Positions 11,472 through 22,085 of a stretch of 64,000 nt of DNA are shown here, piece after piece (within the stretch, counting starts at the first letter, position 1; each line of letters starts with the position of its first letter). This stretch comes from Lineus longissimus (Eukaryota; Nemertea; Pilidiophora; Heteronemertea; Lineidae): the NCBI RefSeq assembly GCF_910592395.1, contig NC_088320.1, forward strand, positions 13,082,501 to 13,146,500, written 5' to 3'. The position numbers and the translations under genes are program-made. The notes under the pieces are model-generated. The model was not told the DNA's origin and searched no databases. It worked only from the letters and a program-made list of their open reading frames with translations.

Positions 11472-14090
11472 TACATACATACATATACATACATATATTA
11501 CTGCAAATAGGCTTTTTAGCCTGTAGCAGGTTTTTTCTTCTTAACTTTTTCTGCTGATTGCGGGAGTGCGGTGGGGTGGAAGCGAGGGTTTAGGATTGGT
11601 TTTGGGTCCAGGCTAAATGACTCAGATTTGTAGTGGGCATCTATCTGGTTTTTAAATATATTTAGAGACTCTGCGTTAACAATATGGTTTGGTAGGCTGT
11701 TCCATGGGTCAATGACTCGGTTTGAGAAAAAATACTTTCGTGTATCCATCCTGGCTCTAGGTTTGTTGAGTTTAAAAGAATGCCCTCTGGTCAGGTGTTT
11801 ATCATCAGCTGGTCTGAGTAGTTTTTCTCCTTCAATATTATAAAATCCATGTGAGATTTTATACGCCTCTATCAAATCTCCTCGTAACCTTCTATATGCA
11901 AGACTAGGTAAACCTACGAGCTTTAATCTCTCTTCGTAGCTTTTGTCCCTCATACCTGGAATCATCTTTGTAGCACGTCTTTGTACATTTTCCAGCACTG
12001 TTACGTCTTTCTTCAAATGGGGCGACCAAATCACGTTTGCATATTCTAGGTGAGGTCTCACCAGGCTTTTAAATAGGATGGCAAACATCTTCGAATCCAG
12101 GTATTCGAAAGATCTCCTGATCATGCCTACCACTTTGGTGGCTGTATTTGCCACAGTTTCTACATGCTTGCTGAAGCTAAGTCTGTTATCGAAGGTGACT
12201 CCTAAATCTTTTTCAATGTCAGTTTCTTTAATTTCATTTCTTATACCATTTTTTGTCAGGAAGTATTCTTTATGATTGTTATTTCGCCCATAATGCATTC
12301 GTTTGCATTTATCAGTGTTGAAACCTAATTGCCATTTAAGTGACCAGTAATCTAGGCTGATCAAATCCCTTTGCAATCCTATACTATCTGCAGGGCTTCG
12401 AATCCTTGCAATAATCTTGGCATCATCTGCAATCATTTCAGAAAAGTTCTCAACACACTCCGGTAAGTCATTTACATAGTAGACAAACAATGTTGGGCCC
12501 AGAACACTGCCTTGGGGGACTCCACTCCTAACTGATGTCCATGCCGATGCAGATCCATTTACCATGACTCTTTGCTTTCTGTCAGTAATGAAGTCACAGA
12601 CCCAATCATAAATCTTGCCTTTTATTCCATAATTTCTCAGCTTGACTTTCAATCGCTCATGGGGTACTGAATCGAAAGCCTTTGAAAAATCTAGGTAGAT
12701 TACGTCTCCAGGATGTCCTTTGTCAAGGATTTCGGTTATTCTATCCATTGATTCAAGTAACTGTGTAATGCAAGATCTTCCCTTTTGAAAGCCATGTTGA
12801 GATTTGGATACAGCAGCTCTTAGATGGTCGTTTAACCTGGTCCTTACAAAATCCTCCATGATTTTGCATATTATTGATGTTAGGCTTATCGGCCTATAAT
12901 TTCCGCAGTCAGACTTACTTCCTTTTTTATGTAGGGCTGTGATCAGTGCCTTCTTCCAATCGGACGGCAGTTTTCCTTCATTCAATGACTTATTGAAAAG
13001 TAAACTTAGCGGTATTGCCAGTTCATTACTAAGTTCCTTTAGAACCCTCGGATGGATGCCATCTGGTCCAGGTGATTTAGATACCTTGAGTTCTTCAAGC
13101 TTTTTCCGTACCTCTGCTGGAGTTATGAAAAGTTCTAGATTTATATCATTAGGGTCCATGGGCTCTAGATCAGGGGGCAGTATATTGCTTTTATCCTCAA
13201 TGGTGAAAACACTGGTGAAGAAATCATTTAAAACCTCTGCCTTTTCATGATCATTTTCAGTTTGGTTTCCATCTCTGTTCGTCAGATTTGGTATTCCGCA
13301 CTTTGTCTTCATTTTTGATCTGGCATATTGATAGAAAGCTTTTGGGTTTCTTTTAGCATTTTCTGCAATTTCCCTTTCATGATTCTTTTTTGCCTTTCTG
13401 ACCTCCCACTTCAGCTGGTTCCTTAGCCTAGCATACATATCATAGTCTTTACCCTCCTTGGTTTCTAGATACCTCTTATAGGCTTCCCTTTTCTTTTTAA
13501 CCTTAGCTAGGGCTTTAGGGTTTAACCACAATGGTTTTCGTCTGGCTGTTGGGTTGTGTCGTCTTAGTGGCACATACTTCTTTGTCGTCTCCAGTATTTT
13601 GTCTTTTATGAAGGTCCAAGTATCTTTAGTATCCAGGTTACTGATATGTTTATCCCATTCTATGTCCGCATGTTCTCTCCTCATACTGTCAAAGTCTGCC
13701 TTGGTGAAAGCAGATTTTAATGCACTCTGAGTGGTCCCCTGGGACATAACATCTGTATAAAAAGTTAATGCAAGAATGGTGACTTTTTCCTAATGGTGGA
13801 AGCATATGGATTTCATTTATCATGTCCTGTTCGTTTGTGAAGACTAGGTCCAATACACTTGGTCGGTTTTCACCTCTATGATGAGTAGGTTTCGTTACAT
13901 GCTGAAACCAGAAACAGTCTCTAATGGTTTCTAAGAAGCGGCTTGCTGGATAGTTTGGGCTTGCATTTGACATTATATTTGTCCAGTCGATCTCAGGATG
14001 GTTTGTATCTCCCATTACTAGATAATGACTATATTTACGATTGCTAGCTGAGCGAAGCGCATTTCTCTGTTTTTCATTAGAGTAGAGATG
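11472..14090 (-). mobile_element. CR1-type LINE, 5'-truncated
   Basis: Minus-strand LINE whose 3' end is a TATG-rich microsatellite (11472-11497) just after the reverse transcriptase stop, instead of poly(A), as in CR1-clade elements. The 5' edge is approximate: the endonuclease frame can be followed to about 14060-14090, so ORF1 and the N-terminal half of the endonuclease are missing. No clear target duplication was found. It lies inside the 8-bp-TSD transposon. Confidence 0.85.
11516..14015 (-). pseudogene. CR1-type ORF2 (partial endonuclease plus reverse transcriptase), frameshifted
   Basis: The endonuclease remnant (14015-13689) keeps VMGDTNHPEIDW and SVLDLVFTNE, but the catalytic SDH near its end reads SHH. 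A frameshift near 13745-13780 leads to the reverse transcriptase frame (13747-11516, 743 codons, uninterrupted): KSPGPDGIHPRVLK, NYRPISLTSI, YLDFSKAFDSVPHERL, SGVPQGSVLGPTLF and the catalytic box MIADDAKI (usually FADDTK). The C-terminal part has ENVQRRATKMIPGMRD and DPWNSLPNHIV, typical of CR1/jockey-like elements. The long open RT frame suggests a fairly young insertion. Confidence 0.88.
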
Positions 14091-14697
14091 CAGTTGAGTT
14101 TGTTATTGTTTTGACTTAGAAGCCCGCCCATATCATAATATATTCATTTATTCATGAAGTATGAACTCATTTCTGTCCCATACAACTCTAAGAACAGTCA
14201 ATTTCTCCTTAAATCATCACCGAAACCGCGATATCCGCAGGAAGATTTCGTTCTAGTGTCCGAAAATGCATGATCTTACAGGGGCGCTAACTCGACAAAT
14301 AGAGGGGATCTATGGGGATCTATGCGAGTTTTAGGTATTACAGGTCTCGAACTTGTAAAATCTGTAAACATGACTCCAAATCCCATTATGATAATGAAGA
14401 GATTGCCCCATATCTGAGGACTGTTTTGAAACCATCGCTAATTTTGGAAGATCGGTGCCCGGCTATTTGGTTTAAAAACCCTATTTTCCCCATCAAAACA
14501 GCACTTTTCATTATTCAAATGATAGCTTATTGTCTGAAGACTTATTTCATAGCAGAAAAGTACTAATAACTCTGATTTGATGCGAAAAATCTAACTTTTT
14601 TGATGACTTGATTTTCCCTTGGCCGTGGATCGAGTTTGTTTACAATATGCAGCGCCATCTTGGAAAAGCCGTGACGTCACCGCGGTGTCCTCCTTGG
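14091..14697. other. Remainder of the 8-bp-TSD transposon
   Basis: About 600 bp of the host transposon to the right of the CR1 insertion, ending in the terminal inverted repeat. An 84-codon frame at 14312-14566 has no features I recognise. Together with 5583-5744 and 11326-11471 it makes up all that is left of the original element. Confidence 0.5.
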
Positions 14698-15041
14698 TCT
14701 TGAATCTGTATGATTTTTTATGGGCTCACTCGGTTACCATGGTTTACATGGTTTGATTTCTGATTTTCGGAGGTTTCATACACAAAACCGCACAGGATCG
14801 ATTTCAAGAGATATATAAGGTGTAGAAAGCTGAAATGTCCTTGGATAGAATGTTCGGGGAATAATGATTTGATTATACGCTTTATTCTCTCAGCTGTTGA
14901 CGGTTGAGGCCACCATAACATATTACACAATTCCTCAGGATACAACAGGGCCAGAAACCTTTTCAAGGTGGGCACTTTCTGCTTCTAAACATTTGTCACA
15001 AAACGAGTCATTTCTAACTATGGTTGTCAGTGTGTCAGTAT

Positions 15042-15728
15042 GAGTGTTGGTGTGAAGGGGTTAATGTTTGATTTGAATGGGTGTGTTGTAGGAAGTTGCC
15101 CAGTGGGTTTCTAAGCACTTCCTGTCTGGTGAGAATGAGGAGAAGGAATGAGGTGTGAATTTGCTTAGGGTAAGTGTGCCAAACCTTTTGTAATATACAA
15201 TGTACACTTGGTGGATATCGCTAGGTTCAGTGAAACCAGTTTCAAAGTAGTTACACGTATTCAGTTGGGTTGTTAAGTTAGTTTGGTGTGATAAGCCAGT
15301 TTGTATTAGTTTGGTGTGATAAAAACCAGTTTGTATTAGTTTGGTTGTAGATAGCCAGCTTTGTATAGATCTTTGTGTAATAGGCCTGTGGAAGTGTACA
15401 GTGGTAATTTACATGTGGGAGGACAGGGTGTTGTCCGGTATGACCGTCTGGTATTGTATATGTATGGGCGGGTCAAAGTACTGTGTGGTGTATGGAGCTC
15501 CATCCGGGTAATTAATTAATTAGTAATTTAGTTAAGCTAATTGCATGCTTGCCGCTGGGTGTGTTTACTTGTTCATAGTTGTTAAATTTCTACCAGTTAC
15601 TTATTGTGTTTCCTGTTTATTCTATTTAAGTTCCTATATTAAACGTGAAGTGCAGAAACCCGTCGTTTGTGTCATCACTGGTTGCAGCGTCAATCTGGGC
15701 GCAACATCGAATCTGTGGCAACATTCAA
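15042..15728 (+). repeat. Candidate solo LTR, block A
   Basis: The stretch starts near TGTTGGTGTG and ends near TGTGGCAACA, with a promoter-like middle, internal repeats of AGTTTGGTGTGATA (15280-15345) and a 3' part (TATATTAAACGTGAAG, then AACCCGTCGTTTGTGTC) resembling U5 regions of Gypsy/BEL elements. No target duplication or flanking retroelement genes were found, so the call is weak. The same sequence is in blocks B and C, so it predates the duplications. Confidence 0.3.
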
Positions 15729-15759
15729 ACGCTTTCTCCGGGAAAAAAAGGTTAAAGAT

Positions 15760-16827
15760 TAACTGTTAGTTTGTGTCCTATCAATGACCACGTTAAATCT
15801 TTGGGTAAACTCTGGGTTAACACTATCAACAAGAATAAGCCCGCTGTTAACCATGAGATTAGATCACTTTGCAAAGTTCTGGGACAACCAAAGGTTAATT
15901 CAAAATTAACAGTTTTTTTATTCTAGTGTTCACTCCGAATTAACTTGCATGACATTGCTTTAACACTAACGCATAGAGTTAGCACATTTCCATAGCAAAT
16001 ACTCGTACTGAGCTTCTGTCTAAGGTTTCAATGTGATTATGGCATGTAGGGCTTGCAGTCTACTAGATCCGAAGCCATATTGTGCTGTTGCTCGTCGTAG
16101 CTGTGTGCGTCTGTACGTATACGGCGGCGGTTACAAACTGTAACTCGACTTCGTGTCAGCTACAATCCTGGGAAGTCGATCAACCCCGATTGAACTTTAC
16201 TTTAGGAACAACACGAAAGCATCAGCAATTGAGGCGGTGAGAACCATGAGTCGCCGAAGCGAAAATTTCGTCAAAAATGAGTTAAGTGCATGTAGCAACC
16301 TCTTACGCTGAATTCTATTTTTGACACATTGAAGTAGTTGAGATGGAACCACTTCAATTTTTTTTCATTAAAAATTCAGATTTTTTAAATTGAAAGTCAT
16401 TTAGTAGACCAGTTCTTACCGCCTAAATTTATGCCTCATACGCGGGTGATGGTTAAATCAACGGATCGAAGGTCCTTATTTTGTCTCTGTGTCACTATGA
16501 TATTGAGATATGTGACACACTCTGCCAAATTGAGGCTGTAGGGAGAAACTCCTGAAATTGAGCTATTGGTACTGGCTTATTCTTTAAAATGATGTCTGAT
16601 ACATGGGGATCTCTTGATGATGGGCTGAGATACGAACATCATAATATATCACCCTCTTAAATAAAAAGATGAGACAACCTTGTCCGAAAATAGGTTATTT
16701 ATGGATAAGCACTTGAAAGAGCAACTTGGCTTTAGTGGCCTCGAAACACATCTAGACATAGTTGAAATGACTCAGGAAAGTCATAAAATCATTTTTCCTC
16801 CCCCTTTTCCCCTATTTCTCCCTTCTT
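15760..16827. other. Non-coding intron-like stretch, block A
   Basis: No gene seen. It contains repeated GGTTAA/TTAAC words (15755-15925) with an inverted pair GATTAACTGTTAG / AAAATTAACAGTTTT, which may be an old MITE. It is well conserved in blocks B and C, as expected of a recent duplication. Confidence 0.4.
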
Positions 16828-17109
16828 CGATGATAGTAATAATAAAGTAATATTTATTTTTCGCCTTTCCAAACCCTGATAAAGCCGGTACCCTACCAAA
16901 GTCGTCCTGAAATTGTTTGGAGAGAGTTTCACATGTTGGGGAGACCGTTGCGCGGCAGCAGAAAGTTGGACAATGTTTGAAGATCGTGTGTGCTGTGGAT
17001 TGTTCTCAGGTCATAGTATTCCATCGAAATACTTTGGTGGAGGTCCGTTCAAAACCTTGTATGCCAAAAGAAACGCCTTGTGTGAGATCCTGCATTTTAC
17101 CGGCAGCAG
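16828..17109 (-). mobile_element. LINE 3'-end fragment, block A
   Basis: The minus strand encodes the last part of a non-LTR reverse transcriptase ORF (LPVKCRISHKAFLLAYKVLNG pattern, seen intact in blocks B and C), followed by an ATT/ATC-rich 3' microsatellite at 16828-16862, as in CR1/Rex-like elements. This copy has a stop and an indel relative to B. The plus-strand open frame over the same DNA is only a shadow. Confidence 0.65.
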
Positions 17110-17503
17110 GTGTAACTCTTTGAGCACAGGTTTTATGTGCTCAAATTTCCACCGGCGGCAAACTCTCCTGGCAGCCCAATTTCGAATGCGCTGGAGTGGA
17201 ATAGCACTTTTCGGAAGACCGTACAGAATACCATTTAAACATAGGCTACCGAGGATGCTCTTTCAGAATTTGTGTTGTTCAGCTGACTCCCCCGAAGAAT
17301 CAATGACTGATTTCCCGAATCTTAGCGAGCAATGGCTCGGGAGTTGGGTTTGTTCCGAACATTGGGTCACTGATTTTTCTCTGTCTTTGATGGTTGAGGC
17401 AATACCAAGATAAATTGAGGTTTGCGTCAATATCCGAGTGGCACCGACGGCAAATAATGTTTGGGCAGCAAACGAACGACTCGGCTAAACATATCGGCTG
17501 CAG

Positions 17504-18619
17504 CTCTCACTAAAGATGTTGTTCTCTGTGATTCAGCATCTATATCACTTGAAGCAAGATATCACAATTAAAGGAGAGTTTCCAGCGCGTAGTGCTAGAG
17601 TTTATTACCACCAGGGACTCCAGGTAGTCGCGATGGCCGCTCCTGTCAATATGATCTTCTCAACGCCTCGAAATGTGTATGTCTATCGCCTGAACAAGAC
17701 AATGTCTTCTTATATACTGATTAGGCATTTCACTGTAAAAGAGCTAATCCTTATATGTGGTGAGTATAGGAATAGTTTTGTAGGAATAAGTAATACAGGA
17801 GTTTCCTGGCTTGTGTCGGAACGGAGGACTGTTAAAATCACCATATTTGAACTTGAAGGTAACATACGGAAACTAAAAATCCCTTATAATGAATTTAAGA
17901 CGCGTCTTGTGAGTGGGCGTAAACGTTTTCGGTGGTTAAGAGTGGCGACATGCGGAGAAAATGTTTTCTTAGAGCTAACTTATGCAATGAAACGAACATA
18001 TGGCAACAGCAAGACGAACGGACCCATCGCTGTCTCACTGTCATTTCTACACTGGTTCAAGATACAAGACTGTGGACTTTTCTTCAAGCTTAAACATGTA
18101 GAGAACTTGGGTTCAGCAGGACAGCCTCGAAAGGCAGAGTTGTACGAAAGGAGTGTTCAACTCAAAAATATCCAGTGTGATAGAGAATGCATTTATTCGT
18201 TTACCTTCAGACCTTTTACAATCCGATGCAAAACTCTCATTGATGACAAAACAAAGATGGAAGTCTTCAATGACTTATGGCTCATGTATGAATATAACGA
18301 AGCCTATCTACTTGGAAACAAATACCTTATAGTTAAATCTGAAAATAGCATCGAACTTTTTGATAAAAGACAGGATTTGCATGGAAAGTTTCTAAGTGTG
18401 TACGAAATCGTTCACGTAGACAATGATCACGTTAAAACTAAGAAAAAATTAATTAGTAGCGGGAGTGGCCAAATGAGGTGGCTGATGTCCTTCACCGCCA
18501 AACATGACAGGTCATATGCTATCCTTCCAACCAAAGCTGGTGAATTCGTTAGCTGGCCAAGGTGGAATAGGGGCCAGCATATACCTTTAGTCGCGAAGAT
18601 CTATAGCAAAGGAGTTTAA
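17504..18619 (+). CDS. Unrecognised multi-copy gene, main exon, block A
   Basis: A 371-codon frame from a candidate acceptor (GGCTGCAG, ending 17503) or 367 codons from the ATG at 17516. The first four codons after the acceptor (CTC TCA CTA AAG) are in frame with the ATG and with the phase-0 donor of the upstream 85-codon exon. I do not recognise the protein. It has alternating hydrophobic strands (ITIKGEF, VYVYRLN, KYLIVKS, AILPTKAGEFVSWP) suggestive of beta structure, and no clear signal peptide or membrane segment. The stop overlaps an AATAAA signal (TTTAATAAA, 18615-18623). Copies in B and C are open over the same length. About 24 of some 30 codon differences from B change the amino acid. 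Confidence 0.6.
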   Translation, partial: LSLKMLFSVIQHLYHLKQDITIKGEFPARSARVYYHQGLQVVAMAAPVNMIFSTPRNVYVYRLNKTMSSYILIRHFTVKELILICGEYRNSFVGISNTGVSWLVSERRTVKITIFELEGNIRKLKIPYNEFKTRLVSGRKRFRWLRVATCGENVFLELTYAMKRTYGNSKTNGPIAVSLSFLHWFKIQDCGLFFKLKHVENLGSAGQPRKAELYERSVQLKNIQCDRECIYSFTFRPFTIRCKTLIDDKTKMEVFNDLWLMYEYNEAYLLGNKYLIVKSENSIELFDKRQDLHGKFLSVYEIVHVDNDHVKTKKKLISSGSGQMRWLMSFTAKHDRSYAILPTKAGEFVSWPRWNRGQHIPLVAKIYSKGV

Positions 18620-19018
18620 TAAAAGGTGAATAAGCAATGGAAAACTCTCGGAATTCGTTCCAGAGTGGTTAGTTAGGTTCAAAAATTTGTTTTCTTCATA
18701 TTTTGACAAAGTGTTGTGAATATTACGCGTTGTACTTCGAGTGTTCTACCACTTGTAATACTGGTAGAGAAAAAGACGCCAGGGCCACTGGAGGTTGTTT
18801 CCACTATCATACCAGGGAGAAAGACAATTGAGGCTAGGATCCCACGGAAGGTTGTTTCCACTACCAGTGAAAAAAGAAAACGATCGTGACCATTGGCCCA
18901 GGGAAGGGTGTTTCATCTCTACCAGTGACACACTGGTGTTTTGGGAATCCCCATTTCTTGCTACACAAGAGTTGAATACAATGTACTGGCTTTGTTTGGA
19001 GGAAAATCTTCCATTTCT
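18620..19018. repeat. 3' flank with imperfect direct repeats, block A
   Basis: Downstream flank of the gene with three imperfect copies of a GGAAGGTTGTTTCCACTACCAG-like word at about 18790, 18846 and 18905, spaced about 55-60 bp. No gene. It matches blocks B and C; similarity to B stops at 19018. Confidence 0.5.
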
Positions 19019-19736
19019 AGTAGAACTTCGGTGGCTTAACACTCATCTCTCATAATAAATTGCAGAAAAATGGTTGCTTACTGATAGTATATAAGGTTTT
19101 GCTATAATACCCACTCGATTTTGCTAACTGAAAGTGAGACCCTCAAAATAGGCAAGAAACGATGTATCAAAATCATAAACACGTTAGAGTGGCATTATTC
19201 AAACTTATGGAATATAAAAATAAATTGGCCAAGTTTACCCGTATATTCCATCATAGAATCTATGATGGCCCATCATAGATTCTATAACGGATTCTACCAA
19301 CTATCCATGGATGGCCCATGGACGGAAAGTTCATGATTAATCCCCGTCAACTATCATGGATAGCTGATGGCCCATGAACGTTCCATCCATGGAGCCCATG
19401 GATGGATAGTTCATGATTATCGCAAACAACGTTTAACAACAGTTACTGGTCTCCCATCAGCTATCCACTGATGGGCCATGGGTGGAACGTTCATTGGGCT
19501 TCCATGGATGGAACGTTCATGGGACTTCCGTGGTAGATTCTATGCTGTGAGTTCCATCATAGTTCCACTAGTGTCAGAGTGTATCACTTTTTGCTCCCTC
19601 CTGATTGGATGAAATGTGATCACTTAAACATCCCTTATAAGTATACTTTGTCCTTGTCCTGTGTATTTCATTACCACCTAAGACATACTTAGTGAATGGC
19701 ATCGTTTTACAACTGATTTTATTTTGATTAATCAGT
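19019..19736. repeat. Hairpin-rich repeat region flanking piggyBac
   Basis: No gene seen. 19240-19570 is a mesh of direct and inverted copies of words such as CCATGGATGG, GGAACGTTCATGG and CATCATAGATTCT. It includes a perfect hairpin at 19255-19283 with 14-bp arms (AGAATCTATGATGG) and a 1-bp loop. It may be a MITE or a diverged palindromic satellite. Confidence 0.55.
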
Positions 19737-19748
19737 CTAGCCCGTTAA

Positions 19749-19950
19749 GTGCGTAGGGCGTTATATAACGTCCTGGACAACTGCCACTCACTGTGTGTAG
19801 GGCGTAATATAACGCCTAGGAGGTATTTTCTCCAACCTATTCTTAGAACATAGTTCGTCACTTGGGGGAATCCCTTGGGAATTCCCCCACAATCGCAGCA
19901 TGTGTATAACGGCTCTCCTGAGTGCGTAGGACGTTATATTACGTCTTGGA
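19749..19950 (+). promoter_or_regulatory. Subterminal palindromic motif repeats of piggyBac
   Basis: Three copies of a 27-bp motif begin at 19749, 19793 and 19922: GTGCGTAGG followed by an imperfect palindrome such as CGTTATATAACG and then TCYTGG. Their place just inside the left terminus and their palindromic core suggest transposase binding sites. That function is inference. Confidence 0.55.
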
Positions 19951-20072
19951 AACGTGGTCGAGGAAATCTTTGCCTGAACATTTGCAAGACGAAACAACCT
20001 CGTTCTGACTAACAAAATCTCGTTCTGAGTAACTTCGTGTTCAGCTTTGAGTTTGACTATGCACGTGGACAA

Positions 20073-20624
20073 TAATGGCATCGTCCAGCAAGCGCAAGCT
20101 CTCTGAAGAAGAGGTTTTGAACAGTATTCTGGAGTCGGATGATGATTTGTTGTCTTACGTTGATTCGGAATATGAAACTGACGATCGGGAATGAGGCGTA
20201 TTTGATAAACGCCAGTGACTTAGACACTCAATCTGAGCCTGAGGGTGATGATCCTGGTGATCTTAGTGCCAGTAGTAGTGATAATGATGGGCCTGCTGGT
20301 GATGGGCCCGCGCCCCGCCATGTGGTGGCTCGTGCAAGAGGACCACGTGGTCGACCACGTGCAAGAGGATCACGTGTGCCAGATCGAGATTGGAGTCCAC
20401 ATGGGCAAGCAAGGGACAGGTTCCCTTTCACTAGCAATCCTGGCTTGAAGGTGAACATTGACGACCCAGAGGATCCTCTGGAGTTTTTTGAACTCTTTTT
20501 TAATGATGTGTTGATTGATCTGATCGTAACTCAGACCAATCTATTTGCCCAGCAGTTCATGAATGACAAGAGACCTGGACTGAAACGTCGCTCTCGGGCT
20601 TAACAATGGGAAGATACTACTGGT
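20073..20624 (+). pseudogene. piggyBac transposase, N-terminal part
   Basis: Starts at ATG 20073 (MASSSKRKLSEEEVLNSILE), then an acidic stretch (ESDDDLLSYVDSEYETDD) typical of piggyBac N-termini. A frameshift near 20190 moves into a frame with acidic and RG-rich low-complexity sequence, then the start of the conserved domain (NIDDPEDPLEFFELFFNDVL and QTNLFAQQF). A TAA at 20601-20603 interrupts this frame shortly before the Polinton insertion at 20630/36704, where the frame would continue into the C-terminal part. Confidence 0.8.
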
Positions 20625-20644
20625 GATGAGAGTAGTTTATGGGT

Positions 20645-20960
20645 GACTCTGGCTGATGATTGACCTAGTTAGGATTGCCCTAGTTTCAAGTGACCTTGAC
20701 CTCCCATGTCCTTGACCTTGGAGGATAGGAATGATTTTAGAATGACCTTGACCGAGAAAGATGGCTTTAATTGACCTAGTTAGCCTTGCCCTAGTTTCAA
20801 GTGACCTTGACCTCCCATGACCTTGACCTTTAATTGACCTAGTTAGCATTGCCCTAGTTTCAAGTGATCTTGACCTCCCATGGCCTTGACCTTTGAGGAT
20901 AGGAATGCTTTGAGAATGACCTTGACCGAGAAAGATGAGTGTTTGCCCACTCTTGTCCTT
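20645..20960 (+). repeat. Terminal tandem repeats of the Polinton, left end
   Basis: Three copies of a roughly 63-bp unit (TTGACCTAGTTAGCATTGCC, then CTAGTTTCAAGTGACCTTGACCTCCC), the first separated by an extra spacer of about 60 bp. The word TGACCTTGA (inverse TCAAGGTCA) recurs about five times. No gene. Confidence 0.75.
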
Positions 20961-21737
20961 GAAACGGTGAAGGTTATTTTCAAACCATCTGTCACATTTG
21001 AAATGAGGGTGCATTGGTCAATTAACCCAGCAAATGACCCGAGGCAAGGGCCTAAAACATGTGCTGCAAAATGCACATGCATAACAATGCATACAAAATT
21101 ACCAACCATAGGCCCCTATATCTTAACTTCCAAATTACAGAAAAATTATAAAGATAATTAAAATAAAAAACTCACCAAACTTTGCTCCATTGGTTCACTT
21201 TAAATCCCACAGATTACAAATCCTTAAAATCCAAAACTTCCAAGAAGAAATTGGAAAAGAAAGGGAACAACATCCTTTCTAAACCTCCTCCACCATCTTC
21301 AAGTCCAAAAGAGGCCCACATAGAATGTAAGGGGCTACCTAGAGGCCCACAGAACCATAACCAATCAAAAATGTCAAAAGGGAGGCAAATTTAAAAGGTC
21401 CAAACCAGAGCTGCCTCCTATCCTAAGATTTTGAAACTAAATTAAAGACTGGGCTCTACAGTGTCCTTGACTTCCAGGGTCTTATTTTTCCAGGGGGAGG
21501 GGGACACTTTCTACTTTTACACCGGCACGTTCCGAAACATCGCCGATGCGTGCGATCCATAGAAATGTGTGGTATTTTCCATCACCAGGGCATAGACAAG
21601 CGTCCATAGAAATTGTCTCTACTCATGTTGATGTCCAGCTGTCAAGATGTCAAGAGAAAACATTGTATTCATTCCGTATCTTTCTAATGCTGTATTATAA
21701 AACACTTGAATAAAATTGTTGTATTGCTATTTTTGCA
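20961..21737. other. Polinton sequence without recognised gene, left arm
   Basis: Between the terminal repeats and the first gene, mirrored at about 35645-36420 in the right arm. Short frames such as 21182-21394 and its mirror 36200-35988 are identical in the two arms but show no features I recognise. Confidence 0.4.
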
Positions 21738-22085
21738 TCACGTTTCCAAATGAATGCGTGCAGAAGTGTGACAAAAGAGGCGTCCGGTATAGTGACCAGT
21801 AGGTATTGTGCATGTCTTCCAAGCTTCAGGGTTTTTACCCGTTTTTGGGTCGGGGTCATCGCTGGTTGGGATGTAAATGTGAAAAGTGTTATTGGTTTCG
21901 TTGACATTGCTCCAGGTGCGTGGATATTTTATCTCCGCAAGGCCGACCTCCCAATTTTCAGCAGAGCCGAGTCTGATGGCTGCGCTGAGCTGCTTTGTGT
22001 AATGACCTATTGTATTGTCGGGAAAGTATTTCAAGGAGCTATTGCAGGGTAAAGAAACATAAAAATGGTCATTAAAAGTAGTCAT
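21738..22085 (-). pseudogene. Polinton conserved protein (LPCNSS type), truncated, left arm
   Basis: A 115-codon frame starting MTTFNDHFYVSLPCNSSLKY, followed by FPDNTIGHYTKQL and WEVGLAEIKYPRTW. This N-terminal pattern belongs to a protein commonly encoded by invertebrate Polintons and Polinton-like elements; its function is unknown to me. The frame ends abruptly after GHYTGRLF where family members are much longer, and a second frame (21907-21695) overlaps the end, so a frameshift and truncation are likely. It is the gene nearest the element terminus. Confidence 0.6.

Larger units (their letters stand above)
5583..14697. mobile_element. TIR DNA transposon with 8-bp target duplication, host of two LINEs
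   Basis: Left end CCAAGGAGGATACCGCGGTG (5583) and right end (reverse complement from 14697) CCAAGGAGGACACCGCGGTG match over 27 bp with one difference; both continue ACGTCAC. The element is flanked by TCTTGAAT at 5575-5582 and 14698-14705, and blocks B and C show the empty site with one TCTTGAAT. An 8-bp duplication fits hAT or P-type elements. Without the nested LINEs only about 0.9-1 kb remains, with no recognisable transposase, so it is probably non-autonomous. The termini contain TGACGTCA, a CRE-type palindrome. Confidence 0.85.
2941..19018 (+). repeat. Segmental block A (paralogue of blocks B and C)
   Basis: After removal of the inserted transposon nest (5583-14705), this block aligns collinearly with 44210-50397 (B) and 55534-62632 (C) at roughly 97-98 percent identity by eye: a 1.39-kb unit with an 85-codon exon, a candidate LTR, a LINE 3' fragment, then the about 370-codon gene. 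It lacks about 310 bp near 14814 that B and C retain (B 45893-46208). Similarity to B ends at 19018. Confidence 0.85.

Noticed and set aside
11196-11480. 94-codon minus-strand frame before L1 ORF1
   Set aside because: It spans the L1 5' end and its target duplication, so it cannot be a single gene.
14312-14566. 84-codon frame as a transposase remnant of the 8-bp-TSD transposon
   Set aside because: No recognisable motif; too short to support.
16913-17413. Plus-strand 166-codon frame (and homologues at 48323 and 60691)
   Set aside because: It overlaps, on the other strand, the recognisable C-terminus of a LINE reverse transcriptase and its composition is odd; it is a shadow frame.
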